DNA from: Palsa-504 sp050698755
Lineage (GTDB): Bacteria; Actinomycetota; Actinomycetes; Streptosporangiales; Streptosporangiaceae
Assembly: GCA_050698755.1 (NCBI GenBank)
Contig: JBOHCK010000001.1
Location: 1-64,000, forward strand
Direction of reading: 5' to 3'
Length of the DNA: 64,000 nt
Position 1 is the stretch's first letter, and every line of letters begins with the position of its first letter. The notes below the pieces were generated by a model. The model was given only the letters and a program-made list of their open reading frames with translations. It had not been told where the DNA came from and did no database searches. Of the stretch, positions 31,210 through 38,453 are shown one piece after another. The translations under genes were made by a program, and so were the position numbers.

Positions 31210-32160
31210 CTAGTCCGGCTTACACGCCGAGATCACGAGCTGCGCGCCGAGTGACTCATCGCTGGCGGCGGCGAGTTCGGCGCGGACCAGCCGGGCCAGG
31301 CTCGCCGGGTCTTCGGCCAGCGCGTGCGTCACCATCGACTCGGAGAACACGGTCCGCGGCCTGATCCAGTTCACCAGCAGGCCCGCCCCGCCGAACAACT
31401 CGCGCGCCTGCTCCGGTCCGTAGCACCGGGTGATCGCCCCGTCCGGCCAGGGCACCAGCACGACCTCGGCGTGCGGCAGGTCGACCAGGTGCGGCCAGTG
31501 ACGCTGCCCCGCGAGCACCGCCATGCCGAGCACGAGCGAGTCCACGCACGCCAGTACCCGCCCTCCCGGGCGGAGTACCCGGGCGACGTCGGCGATCAGC
31601 GTTTCGGCGCCCAGGTGCGTGGACAGCGCCCGGTCCTCGGCGATGACGCCATCCGCGCAGTTGTCGGCCAGGAAGGACAGCCGCGAGAGGTCGGCGATCA
31701 GCGGGAAGATCCTGCCCCGCCCACCCGACCCCATTCCCCTAGGGCCCATTCCCCTAGGGCCCATTCCCCTAGGGCCCATTCCCTCAGGGCCCGTTTCCCC
31801 CGGGCCCGGCGCCGTGCCCGTCCCCCCAGTGCCGGTCGCCCCGGTGCCCGTCCCCCCGGTGCCGGTCGCCCCGGTGCCCGTCGCCGCAGTACCGGTCGCC
31901 TCAGTGCCGCCGGCCCCGATGCCGCCGACCCGGGTCCGGCTGGGCTCCAGGGCGGCCTCCAGCACGCGCAGGACGGTATGCCCACCCCGTGCGGCCAGTT
32001 CCGCGCTCGCCGCGCGCGGTCCCGAGACGTCCACCAGGACCCGCCGTCCCGGCGGAAGCCAGGCCGCGAGCTGCGCCCGCGCCACCGCCTCGCAGAAATG
32101 CCTGTACGTAGGCGGACGTTCGGTATCCGGCCTAGTGATCTCGTTGGCCGCAGGCTGCAC
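31210..32160 (-). CDS. Class I SAM methyltransferase-like protein with repeat insertions
   Basis: A 316-residue protein whose two ends form one methyltransferase: VLVDVSGPRAASAELAARGG (SAM loop), then after a repetitive insert ADNCADGVIAEDRAL and VLRPGGRVLACVDSLVLGM (post-motif beta-4/5), and TRCYGPEQARELF near the end. Inserted at about residues 75-140 are two arrays, TGTGGTGTGA-like and GPRGM x5, both built from 15-bp units. The start is uncertain: GTG 32160 has AGGAG upstream, while ATG 32280 would add 40 non-conserved residues and run into the sigR promoter. Substrate unknown. Confidence 0.72.
   Translation of the reverse strand: MQPAANEITRPDTERPPTYRHFCEAVARAQLAAWLPPGRRVLVDVSGPRAASAELAARGGHTVLRVLEAALEPSRTRVGGIGAGGTEATGTAATGTGATGTGGTGTGATGTGGTGTAPGPGETGPEGMGPRGMGPRGMGPRGMGSGGRGRIFPLIADLSRLSFLADNCADGVIAEDRALSTHLGAETLIADVARVLRPGGRVLACVDSLVLGMAVLAGQRHWPHLVDLPHAEVVLVPWPDGAITRCYGPEQARELFGGAGLLVNWIRPRTVFSESMVTHALAEDPASLARLVRAELAAASDESLGAQLVISACKPD
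31730..31804. repeat. Five 15-bp units inside the methyltransferase gene
   Basis: Units of cccattcccctaggg: three exact, then cccattccctcaggg and cccgtttcccccggg. They encode MGPRG-type pentapeptides on the minus strand and keep the frame. The gradient of divergence from left to right is what slippage growth at one end leaves. Confidence 0.93.
31814..31903. repeat. Three 30-bp units inside the methyltransferase gene
   Basis: Each unit is two related 15-mers (gtgcccgtcccccca or ..g, then gtgccggtcgccccg), encoding TGTGGTGTGA-like decapeptides on the minus strand. It lies ten bases from the 15-bp array, so two independent expansions occupy the same surface loop. Confidence 0.92.
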
Positions 32161-32263
32161 GGGGCCCTGAGCTCCTGACTGCGCGCCTGCGCATACAGAC
32201 GCGCACCTGTCAGCCTTCCCATTCAGGTGCCCTTCGTCACCTGTTCGCGCGGACCCATCCCGT

Positions 32264-32289
32264 GGAATGACAGCCTGCATCAACGTGTT
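32264..32289 (+). promoter_or_regulatory. Autoregulatory sigma-R type promoter
   Basis: GGAAT (32264-32268), exactly 18 bases, then GTT (32287-32289): this matches the SigR/SigH-family consensus GGAAT-N18/19-GTT. It points toward sigR, so the regulon autoregulates as in Streptomyces and Mycobacterium. The start site should be about 32296, only a few bases before an in-frame ATG at 32299. Confidence 0.8.
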
Positions 32290-32421
32290 GAACGCGGCAT
32301 GGCAGTCGCAGTCGCCTCGCCACCTCCGGGCACGCTGAAGCTAGCTCCGTTCCCCGGCACGGTATCCTCCCGCACATACGGTCTGTACCCCAGCAGCCCG
32401 ACCTCTGTTCACCCAAAGGGG

Positions 32422-33039
32422 GTGGGTCCCGTTCCGGAGACTCTCGAACAGCGCGGTGAGCGCTTCGAGCAGGAGGTGCTGCCCTACCTGGATCAGCTGT
32501 ACTCCGCAGGGCTTCGGATGACCCGCAACCCGGCGGACGCCGAAGACCTGGTCCAGGAGACGTTCGCGAAGGCCTACGCGTCCTTCCACCAGTTCCAGCA
32601 GGGCACGAACCTGAAGGCGTGGCTGTTCCGGATCCTGACCAACACCTTCATCAACAGTTACAGGAAACGGCAGCGCGAACCGCAGCGATCGGGCGCGGAA
32701 GACGTCGAGGACTGGCAGCTTGCGCGCGCCGCGTCGCACACCTCCGGGGGGTTGAAGTCGGCCGAAGCCGAAGCGCTAGAACGGCTGCCGGATTCTGACA
32801 TAAAGGAGGCGCTCCAGGCGCTTCCCGAGGAATTCAGGATCGCGGTCTACCTCGCCGACGTCGAGGGGTTCGCGTACAAGGAGATCGCCGACATCATGGA
32901 TACCCCGATTGGTACCGTGATGTCACGTTTGCACCGCGGCCGTCGCCAGCTACGCGAACTGCTCCAGGATTACGCTTCGGAACGCGGCCTGGTCAACGCG
33001 GGTTCCGAAGCCTCCCTGCCCGGAGAGGAAGGGCGATGA
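32422..33039 (+). CDS. sigR: ECF sigma factor SigR (SigH/RpoE group, thiol-oxidative stress)
   Basis: A 205-residue ECF sigma factor with region 2 LRMTRNPADAEDLVQETFAKAY and FRILTNTFINSYRKRQREP, and region 4 ALPEEFRIAVYLADVEGFAYKEIADIM with TPIGTVMSRLHRGRRQLRELL. These are the diagnostic SigR/SigH sequences. It controls thioredoxin, mycothiol and protease genes under disulfide stress. GTG 32422 starts the family-conserved part. An in-frame ATG 32299 just after the sigma-R promoter would give a form 41 residues longer, comparable to the inducible SigR' isoform of Streptomyces. It overlaps rsrA by ATGA. Confidence 0.93.
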   Translation: MGPVPETLEQRGERFEQEVLPYLDQLYSAGLRMTRNPADAEDLVQETFAKAYASFHQFQQGTNLKAWLFRILTNTFINSYRKRQREPQRSGAEDVEDWQLARAASHTSGGLKSAEAEALERLPDSDIKEALQALPEEFRIAVYLADVEGFAYKEIADIMDTPIGTVMSRLHRGRRQLRELLQDYASERGLVNAGSEASLPGEEGR

Positions 33040-33308
33040 GCTGCGGAAAACCGCACGAGACTCCGTGCACCGAGGTTCTCGACCGGGTCTACGGCTACCT
33101 CGACGGCGAGCTTGACCACCTGGACTGCGCGAAGATCCGCCAGCACCTGGACGAATGCGGTCCCTGCCTGCGCGAGTACGGCCTGGAAGAGGCGGTCAAG
33201 CGCATCGTCGCCAAGCATTGCGGCTGCGACCCGGCCCCCGCCGAGTTGCGCGCGAAGATTCTCGTCAGGATCAGGGAAGTACGGGCGTCCATCGAGTTCG
33301 CCGAGTAG
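33036..33308 (+). CDS. rsrA: Zinc-binding anti-sigma factor RsrA
   Basis: A 90-residue ZAS anti-sigma factor, redox partner of SigR. The core H-x3-C-x2-C motif is HLDECGPC near residue 37, with an upstream Cys at residue 11 and further cysteines at CGC. Reduced zinc-bound RsrA holds SigR; disulfide formation releases it. Start and stop of the pair overlap (ATGA), so they are coupled and made at equal levels. Length and motif order match Streptomyces RsrA and mycobacterial RshA. Confidence 0.92.
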   Translation: MSCGKPHETPCTEVLDRVYGYLDGELDHLDCAKIRQHLDECGPCLREYGLEEAVKRIVAKHCGCDPAPAELRAKILVRIREVRASIEFAE

Positions 33309-33506
33309 CATCGCGCCCCGGGATTTGCCGGGAGTGTGCAAATTGCGCCGCAAGTGCCTTACTTGATTGCCTATTGTGACAGACGCTCTCACGATTTGTT
33401 CACGATGGGATTTTGGGCCTGCGAGATGCGATGTGGCCACGTTATCCTTGACTCAGGGCGATATCTACTGAGCTGTAGGTAGTTGCACGTTAGGGAGGTC
33501 AGCTCC

Positions 33507-33599
33507 ATGCGTCCCTCCGGCGGAATCACACCTGCCACAGATGAGGTACCGGCAGGCTCGGCCTACCCGGCCGCCTTCTCCAGGATTACGTGGGGGTAG
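33507..33599 (+). CDS. Possible 30-residue peptide upstream of the HD proteins
   Basis: ATG 33507 has an excellent GGGAGG site eight bases upstream and opens a 30-residue frame (MRPSGGITPATDEVP to TWG, then TAG). It precedes the HD gene by 48 bases. TTGACT at 33448-33453 lies in the region that could drive it. The peptide has no family. It may be a leader peptide, or the site may simply translate nothing useful. Confidence 0.35.
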   Translation: MRPSGGITPATDEVPAGSAYPAAFSRITWG

Positions 33600-33647
33600 G
33601 AGTCTTGAAGCCTAGCCCGCGTTCTGCGCTCCCTTCCTGGGGGAAGC

Positions 33648-35093
33648 GTGGCTAGGCTGTCGTGGCCCGCGCGGCTGTACATCGGCGCGATCGTTGCCGC
33701 CGCCGCGGTGCTGCTCGTCCGCGGCCCGTTTGGCGGGGTCACCTGGTGGCACGAGGTCGCCGTGCTCGGCGTTCTGCTGGTGGTTTTCGAGTCGACGGCG
33801 ACACTGCTGCGCCCGAGGGAGCTGGCGTGGTCGCCGGCCCCGATCGCGACCCTGGCCGCCGTGGTCCTGGTCGGACCGGTCGGCGCTGCGCTGGTCGGCG
33901 CCTGCACCGCGCTGGGGCTGCGGCGCGGTCCCTCGCTGGTCCAGCGCGTGTTCAACGCCGGCATGCTCGCCCTGTCCGCGTACCTGGCCGGACGAGTCTT
34001 CATCGCCGCGCACGGCCACGTCGGGATGCCGGGGTCGGGCTCGTTCCCCGGGATCATCGGGCCCTTCGCGGTCGCGGCCGTGGTACACGCGGTCGCGAAC
34101 CACGGGCTGCTCGGTGGCGTGCTCTGGCTGACCAGCGGGCCGTACAAGCGGGGACGCCGCACCTCCGCGCCCGGCATGAGCCTGGAGCTGATCGTCTCCG
34201 ATCTCGGCTACGGCGCGTTCGGGCTGCTCATCGCCGCGCTCTGGAGCGTGACCGGGCTGTTCGCGCCGGTCCTCGTGCTGATCCCCGTCGCCGTCGCCCG
34301 CTGGGCCGTGGCGCAGATCGTGGAACAGCAGCGCGCGTACGAGGCCGCGGTCGGCGCGCTGTGCCAGGCGGTCGAGACCAAGGACCTCTACACCCGCGGT
34401 CACAGCGACCGGGTCTCGCGCGGTTCGGTCATGATCGCGCGGGAGATCGGCATGCGCGGCGAGCGGGTAGAGGCGCTGCGATACGCGGGCATGCTGCACG
34501 ATGTGGGCAAGCTCGGCGTGGCGACCAGGGTCCTGCAGAAGACGGGGAAGCTGACCGAGGAGGAGTACGCGGCGATCCAGCTTCACCCGATGCGCGGGCT
34601 CGACATCGTCAGGGAGATCGGGTTCCTGGACGAGGCCCTGGCCGGGATCATGCACCATCACGAGCGGATCGACGGCCGCGGCTACCCGATGGGCCTGGCC
34701 GGCGACGAGATCCCCGAGTTCGCCAGGATCCTCGCGGTGGCCGACGCGTTCGACTCGATGACGTCCACCCGGTCCTATCGCGGCGCGCGCCCCATCGAGG
34801 AGGCGATCTTCGAGCTGAGGCGGTGGGCGGGCACGCAGTTCGACCCGGCGTTCGTCGACGCCTTCGTGGCCGCGGTCCTGAAGGAGGGCTGGCAGCGCCC
34901 CGAGCCCGAACCCATCACCGGTGACCTGCCCGTGATCCCGTCCCAGGACCACGACGATCCCGCTTCGCCGCTGCGGGTGATCGCCAGCGAGCGGTACCCG
35001 GGACCGATCATCGAGCGCGGTCCGCAGGTGCCAGGGAGCCGCCGCCCGGACCTCCCCGACCGCGGCCCGAACCTGAATAACGCGAACTATTGA
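33648..35093 (+). CDS. Membrane HD-GYP-type phosphohydrolase
   Basis: A 481-residue protein: about seven hydrophobic segments (residues 5-225) form a MASE-like membrane sensor, and residues about 240-425 are an HD-GYP-type phosphodiesterase domain. The metal motifs are complete: HSDRVS, MLHDVGKLG (HD plus Lys), HHERIDGRGYP (HHE and GYP) and ADAFDSMTS. HD-GYP proteins hydrolyse cyclic di-nucleotides or related signals. The C-terminal tail is Pro/Arg-rich and disordered. GTG 33648 has GGGGGAA upstream. A second, degenerate HD protein follows directly. Confidence 0.88.
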   Translation: MARLSWPARLYIGAIVAAAAVLLVRGPFGGVTWWHEVAVLGVLLVVFESTATLLRPRELAWSPAPIATLAAVVLVGPVGAALVGACTALGLRRGPSLVQRVFNAGMLALSAYLAGRVFIAAHGHVGMPGSGSFPGIIGPFAVAAVVHAVANHGLLGGVLWLTSGPYKRGRRTSAPGMSLELIVSDLGYGAFGLLIAALWSVTGLFAPVLVLIPVAVARWAVAQIVEQQRAYEAAVGALCQAVETKDLYTRGHSDRVSRGSVMIAREIGMRGERVEALRYAGMLHDVGKLGVATRVLQKTGKLTEEEYAAIQLHPMRGLDIVREIGFLDEALAGIMHHHERIDGRGYPMGLAGDEIPEFARILAVADAFDSMTSTRSYRGARPIEEAIFELRRWAGTQFDPAFVDAFVAAVLKEGWQRPEPEPITGDLPVIPSQDHDDPASPLRVIASERYPGPIIERGPQVPGSRRPDLPDRGPNLNNANY

Positions 35094-35118
35094 GTACGAC
35101 GCAGGCGGACGGGCCGCG

Positions 35119-36453
35119 ATGAGCGAACGACGACACGAGCCGCGCAGGCGCCCCTGGCCGGTGCGCAACTCCGGGCAGCTCCTGCTCATCGCGGCGGCCG
35201 GGGTGGTCCTGGTGGCCTCGGTCGCGCAGACCGCCGTGGCGGGCGTGCGAGACACCCGGATCGCGTTCGCGTTCGGCGCGCTGATCGCGTTCGGCGAGGT
35301 CCTGCGGATCAACCTGCCGGGCGACCGCGAATCGGCGCCGATCGGGATCGCGGGAGCGCTCGCCTACGCCCTGCTCATCCGCGTAGGCGGGTACCAGGTC
35401 ATGCACAGCGCCGAGCAGGTGGTCACCGTCACTGCGATCGGGATGATCATCGGCGCGCTCCCGCACCTGGCCGTCGGCCGGCCGGCCAAGGTGAGCAGCA
35501 TGGCCACGCGGCTGCTCTGCGTCGCGGCCGTCGCGTTCATCTTCCGCTCGCTCGCGGACAGCGACGCCATCTCCGGCCACTGGGGCCTGGCGTTCTCGCT
35601 GATGACGTCCCTGGTCCTGCTCGCCTTGCTGCTCGAGGCGCTGCTCACCGCCCTGATGCGGGTGGAAGAGCAGCGTGCCAGGTTCAAGGTGGCGCTGGTG
35701 GACGAGATGCGCGTTCAGCTGCCGCTGGGCGCGGCGGTCGGGGCCTCGGCCCTGCTCATCGCGTTCGCGGCCGAGACGATGGGGCTGGCCGCGGTGGCCG
35801 TGTTCACCGCCCCGCTGCTCCTCACGCAGGTGGCCTTCCGCCGTTATGCGGGGATCCGGGCCACCTATCTGCAGACCGTGCGAGCGCTGGCCAAGGTCAC
35901 CGAGATCGGCGGGTACGTGGAACCAGGCCACTCCGAACGGGTGAGCCAGCTCGCCGTCGCCGTCGGCCGCGAGCTAGGCATCCACGAGCCGGAACTGCTC
36001 GAGCTTGAGTACGCCGCGCTCATGCACGACATCGGCCAGCTCTCGCTGACCGATCCCATCCCCGGCGGCGCCACGGTCCTGGCCGCCCCGCACGAGCAGC
36101 GCCGCATCGCCGAGCTCGGCGCCGATGTGATCCAGCAGGCCCAGGTCCTTGGCTCGGTGGCCGAGATCGTCCGCAGGCAGAACGAGCCGTACCGAGGCAT
36201 CGAGGTGGCGCACGAGGGCCGTGGCCGCCACGCGGCCGTATCCCATTCGGCGAGCCCCTCCGGGCCCCCGCTGAGCAGCCGGATCATCAAGGCCGCCAAC
36301 GCCTTCGACGACCTGGTGGGCAGCTCGATGGACCCCGACCGCGCGGCCGCGGCCGTGCAGCAGCTCCGGCTGGACACGGTCAGCGAGTTCGACCCGGACA
36401 CGGTCGAGGCCCTCAGCCGCGTAGTGCACCGCCGCTCGGTCATCCAGCTGTAG
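35119..36453 (+). CDS. Membrane HD-domain protein, degenerate
   Basis: A 444-residue paralogue of the preceding gene: about seven transmembrane segments and then an HD domain. The metal motif reads MHDIGQLSL where the usual Lys after HDxG is Gln. The HHE-RxDGxGYP block has decayed to RRQNEPYRGIE, so catalytic activity is doubtful; binding of the signal or of its partner could remain. A histidine that would anchor the first metal (HSERVS) is kept. It follows the active paralogue by 25 bases, so the pair is likely an enzyme and a pseudo-enzyme regulator in one operon. Confidence 0.83.
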   Translation: MSERRHEPRRRPWPVRNSGQLLLIAAAGVVLVASVAQTAVAGVRDTRIAFAFGALIAFGEVLRINLPGDRESAPIGIAGALAYALLIRVGGYQVMHSAEQVVTVTAIGMIIGALPHLAVGRPAKVSSMATRLLCVAAVAFIFRSLADSDAISGHWGLAFSLMTSLVLLALLLEALLTALMRVEEQRARFKVALVDEMRVQLPLGAAVGASALLIAFAAETMGLAAVAVFTAPLLLTQVAFRRYAGIRATYLQTVRALAKVTEIGGYVEPGHSERVSQLAVAVGRELGIHEPELLELEYAALMHDIGQLSLTDPIPGGATVLAAPHEQRRIAELGADVIQQAQVLGSVAEIVRRQNEPYRGIEVAHEGRGRHAAVSHSASPSGPPLSSRIIKAANAFDDLVGSSMDPDRAAAAVQQLRLDTVSEFDPDTVEALSRVVHRRSVIQL

Positions 36454-36541
36454 CCCATCTCCCGGGGGCCGCCACCCTTCTCGACCCAGTGGCGCCACCA
36501 CCCCACGGCCCCCACCTGTCCGACCCCAGTAGGCTGGCTGG

Positions 36542-37885
36542 ATGCTCGAATCGGTGCTCGTCGCCAACCGGGGTGAGATCGCCAGGCGCGTGATCCGCAC
36601 GGCCCGGCGGCTGGGGGTAACGGCGGTCGCCGTGTACTCCGACGCGGACGCGGAACTGCCCTACGTCCGCGAGGCCGACCAGGCGGTGCACATCGGCCCG
36701 GCCCAGCCCGCCCTTAGCTATCTGAACGCCGCGGCGATCATCGACGCGGCGCGCAAGACCGGGGCGGCCTCGGTGCACCCGGGGTACGGCTTCCTCGCCG
36801 AGAACGCGGACTTCGCCGGCCAGGTCATCGCGGCCGGCCTGACCTGGGTGGGCCCGGATCCGGCCGCGATCGAGCAGATGGGCGACAAGATCCGGGCCAG
36901 GAACCTGATGGAGCGGGCCGGGGTCCCGGTCTCGCCGGGCAGCCGCGAGCCGGTCACCGACGAGGCGGCGGCCGTCGCCGAGGCGGACCGGATCGGCTAC
37001 CCCGTCATGGTCAAGGCCGCCGCGGGCGGCGGCGGGATCGGCATGGGCGTGGCCTCAGGCGAGGCCGAACTCCGCGCCGCCTTCGCCACGGCCCGCTCGC
37101 GCGCCGAGCGTTTCTTCGGCTCGCCGGAGATCCTGATCGAGCTCTACGTCGAGCGCGCCAGGCACGTCGAGGTGCAGATCCTCGGCCTGGCCGACGGGAG
37201 CGTCCTGGCGCTCGGCGAGCGCGACTGCTCGGTCCAGCGGCGCCATCAGAAAGTCGCCGAGGAGACCCCGTCCCCCGGCGTCTCGCCCGCGCTGCGCGCA
37301 CAGATGCTGGCCGCCGCCGTCCGGGCCGGCCAGGCCGTCGGATACCGGGGCGCGGGGACCGTCGAGTGCCTGGTGGACACCGGCGCCGGCTCGTTCGTCT
37401 TCCTGGAGATGAACACCCGCCTACAGGTCGAGCACCCCGTCACCGAGCTCGTCACGGGCCTCGACCTGGTGGAGCAGCAGTTCCTCATCGCGGCGGGGGA
37501 GCCGCCCTCGTTTGACCCGGCCGCCGTCCGCCCCGCGGGGCACGCCCTCGAGCTGCGCGTCTACGCGGAGGATCCGGTCCGGTTCCTGCCGGCGCCGGGC
37601 ACGATCACCCGATGGGAGGAGCCCGCGGGCGATGGCGTCAGGGTGGACGCCGGCTACCAGGTCGGCAACACGGTCACCCCGTACTACGACCCGCTGCTGG
37701 CCAAGCTGTGCGTCCACGGCGCCGACCGTGCCCAGGCGCTGGCCCGGGCGCGGGATGCGGTGGCCGCGTTCGCCGTCGAGGGCCCGAAGACGAACCTGGC
37801 GTTCCACGCGGAGCTTCTCGCCAGCCCCGACTTCGTCAGCGGGGACTACGATACGTCCCTGGTAAGCAAGCTGCGTCCCAGGTAG
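36542..37885 (+). CDS. accC: Biotin carboxylase subunit (AccC-type)
   Basis: A 447-residue stand-alone biotin carboxylase: LVANRGEIARRVIRTARRLG start, ATP-grasp signatures YPVMVKAAAGGGGIGM and RDCSVQRRHQKVAEE, EMNTRLQVEHPVTE with the catalytic residues, and the C-terminal RVYAEDP and YYDPLLAKL motifs. It charges biotin for an acyl-CoA carboxylase. A 70-residue biotinyl-domain protein follows 38 bases downstream, so these two are probably the alpha and carrier parts; the carboxyltransferase is not in the window. ATG 36542 is the natural start. Confidence 0.93.
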   Translation: MLESVLVANRGEIARRVIRTARRLGVTAVAVYSDADAELPYVREADQAVHIGPAQPALSYLNAAAIIDAARKTGAASVHPGYGFLAENADFAGQVIAAGLTWVGPDPAAIEQMGDKIRARNLMERAGVPVSPGSREPVTDEAAAVAEADRIGYPVMVKAAAGGGGIGMGVASGEAELRAAFATARSRAERFFGSPEILIELYVERARHVEVQILGLADGSVLALGERDCSVQRRHQKVAEETPSPGVSPALRAQMLAAAVRAGQAVGYRGAGTVECLVDTGAGSFVFLEMNTRLQVEHPVTELVTGLDLVEQQFLIAAGEPPSFDPAAVRPAGHALELRVYAEDPVRFLPAPGTITRWEEPAGDGVRVDAGYQVGNTVTPYYDPLLAKLCVHGADRAQALARARDAVAAFAVEGPKTNLAFHAELLASPDFVSGDYDTSLVSKLRPR

Positions 37886-37923
37886 GACAATGTACGCCTG
37901 GGTCAATCAGACAGGAGTCGCCG

Positions 37924-38136
37924 GTGGCTGAGATCCGCGCCGAGATGGTCGCGAACGTGTGGAAGGTTGTCGCAGCAGAAGGTGATCATGTCGATGACGG
38001 CGACACCCTGGTGATCCTCGAGTCGATGAAGATGGAAATCCCGGTCCTGGCCGAAGGCCCCGGCGTCCTCACTACCCTGCACGTCGCGGAAGGCGACGTC
38101 GTCCAGGAAGGCGACCTCATCGCCGTCATCAGCTGA
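37924..38136 (+). CDS. Biotinyl/lipoyl carrier protein (TB7.3-like)
   Basis: A 70-residue free-standing biotin carrier. ESMKMEIPV carries the biotinylated Lys in the usual MKM, and the two-strand hammerhead repeats (DHVDDGDTLVILES and GDVVQEGDLIAVIS) are intact. It matches the small biotinylated protein TB7.3 of mycobacteria in length. GTG 37924 with GGAG upstream. In mycobacteria the same gene lies between the sigH/rshA pair and the pdtaS kinase; here a TPP/GntR segment separates it from pdtaS. Confidence 0.93.
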   Translation: MAEIRAEMVANVWKVVAAEGDHVDDGDTLVILESMKMEIPVLAEGPGVLTTLHVAEGDVVQEGDLIAVIS

Positions 38137-38175
38137 CCGGCCCGCTCAAGGACGACGAACCGTGACCGTTCTCGC

Positions 38176-38358
38176 AGCGCCACGGCCGGACGTTTCCGCG
38201 GAGACCCCACGCAATTGCGCGAGGCGTTTCCGCGGAAACGCGCCCCGTGAAGTTTCGCTGTATCTGATGCCTCGCTGCCTCCTCTGTCTGGGTGTGCGGC
38301 CGACTGCGGATTGTCGGCCGGAGACTCATGCAGGGCGGAGGAGCAATGCGAGGCCTGA
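38176..38358. ncRNA. Candidate structured non-coding RNA with tandem GTTTCCGCGGA(A/G)AC boxes
   Basis: No credible gene lies here. Two palindromic boxes, GTTTCCGCGGAGAC (38192) and GCGTTTCCGCGGAAACGC (38224-38241, perfect), come first. A nested hairpin follows: GCCTCGC (38269) pairs with GCGAGGC (38348), CTCCTC (38279) with GAGGAG (38338), GTCT (38286) with AGAC (38322), and GGCCGAC (38298) with GTCGGCC (38313) around an 8-base loop. A GC terminator-like hairpin ends the segment. The strand is not decided. It resembles none of the riboswitch classes whose core motifs I know. Confidence 0.4.
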
Positions 38359-38399
38359 GCGGTATCCGGGTCTGACGGCGAGGACCTGAGCGCCCCGCC

Positions 38400-38433
38400 G
38401 CCGACCGGGCCTGTTCCACCGGGCCCGGTCGGC
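38400..38433. terminator. GC-rich hairpin between convergent genes
   Basis: GCCGACCGGGCC and its exact complement GGCCCGGTCGGC enclose a ten-base loop. It is 20 bases from the stop of the TPP enzyme gene and at the end of the candidate RNA, so it could stop transcription from both sides. There is no T run. Confidence 0.6.
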
Positions 38434-38453
38434 CTCTGACCGCCGGGCCCCGG

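Noticed and set aside
32227..32298. Longest frame start for sigR
   Set aside because: It lies upstream of the sigma-R promoter's expected transcription start, so it could not be translated from that transcript.
33612..35312. A 566-residue open frame on the minus strand
   Set aside because: Shadow of the first HD protein; no motifs, His/Arg/Asp-rich.
38162..38389. A 75-residue frame after the biotinyl protein gene
   Set aside because: Arg/Pro composition, GTG start without a ribosome-binding site, and overlap with well-paired hairpins argue for non-coding sequence.
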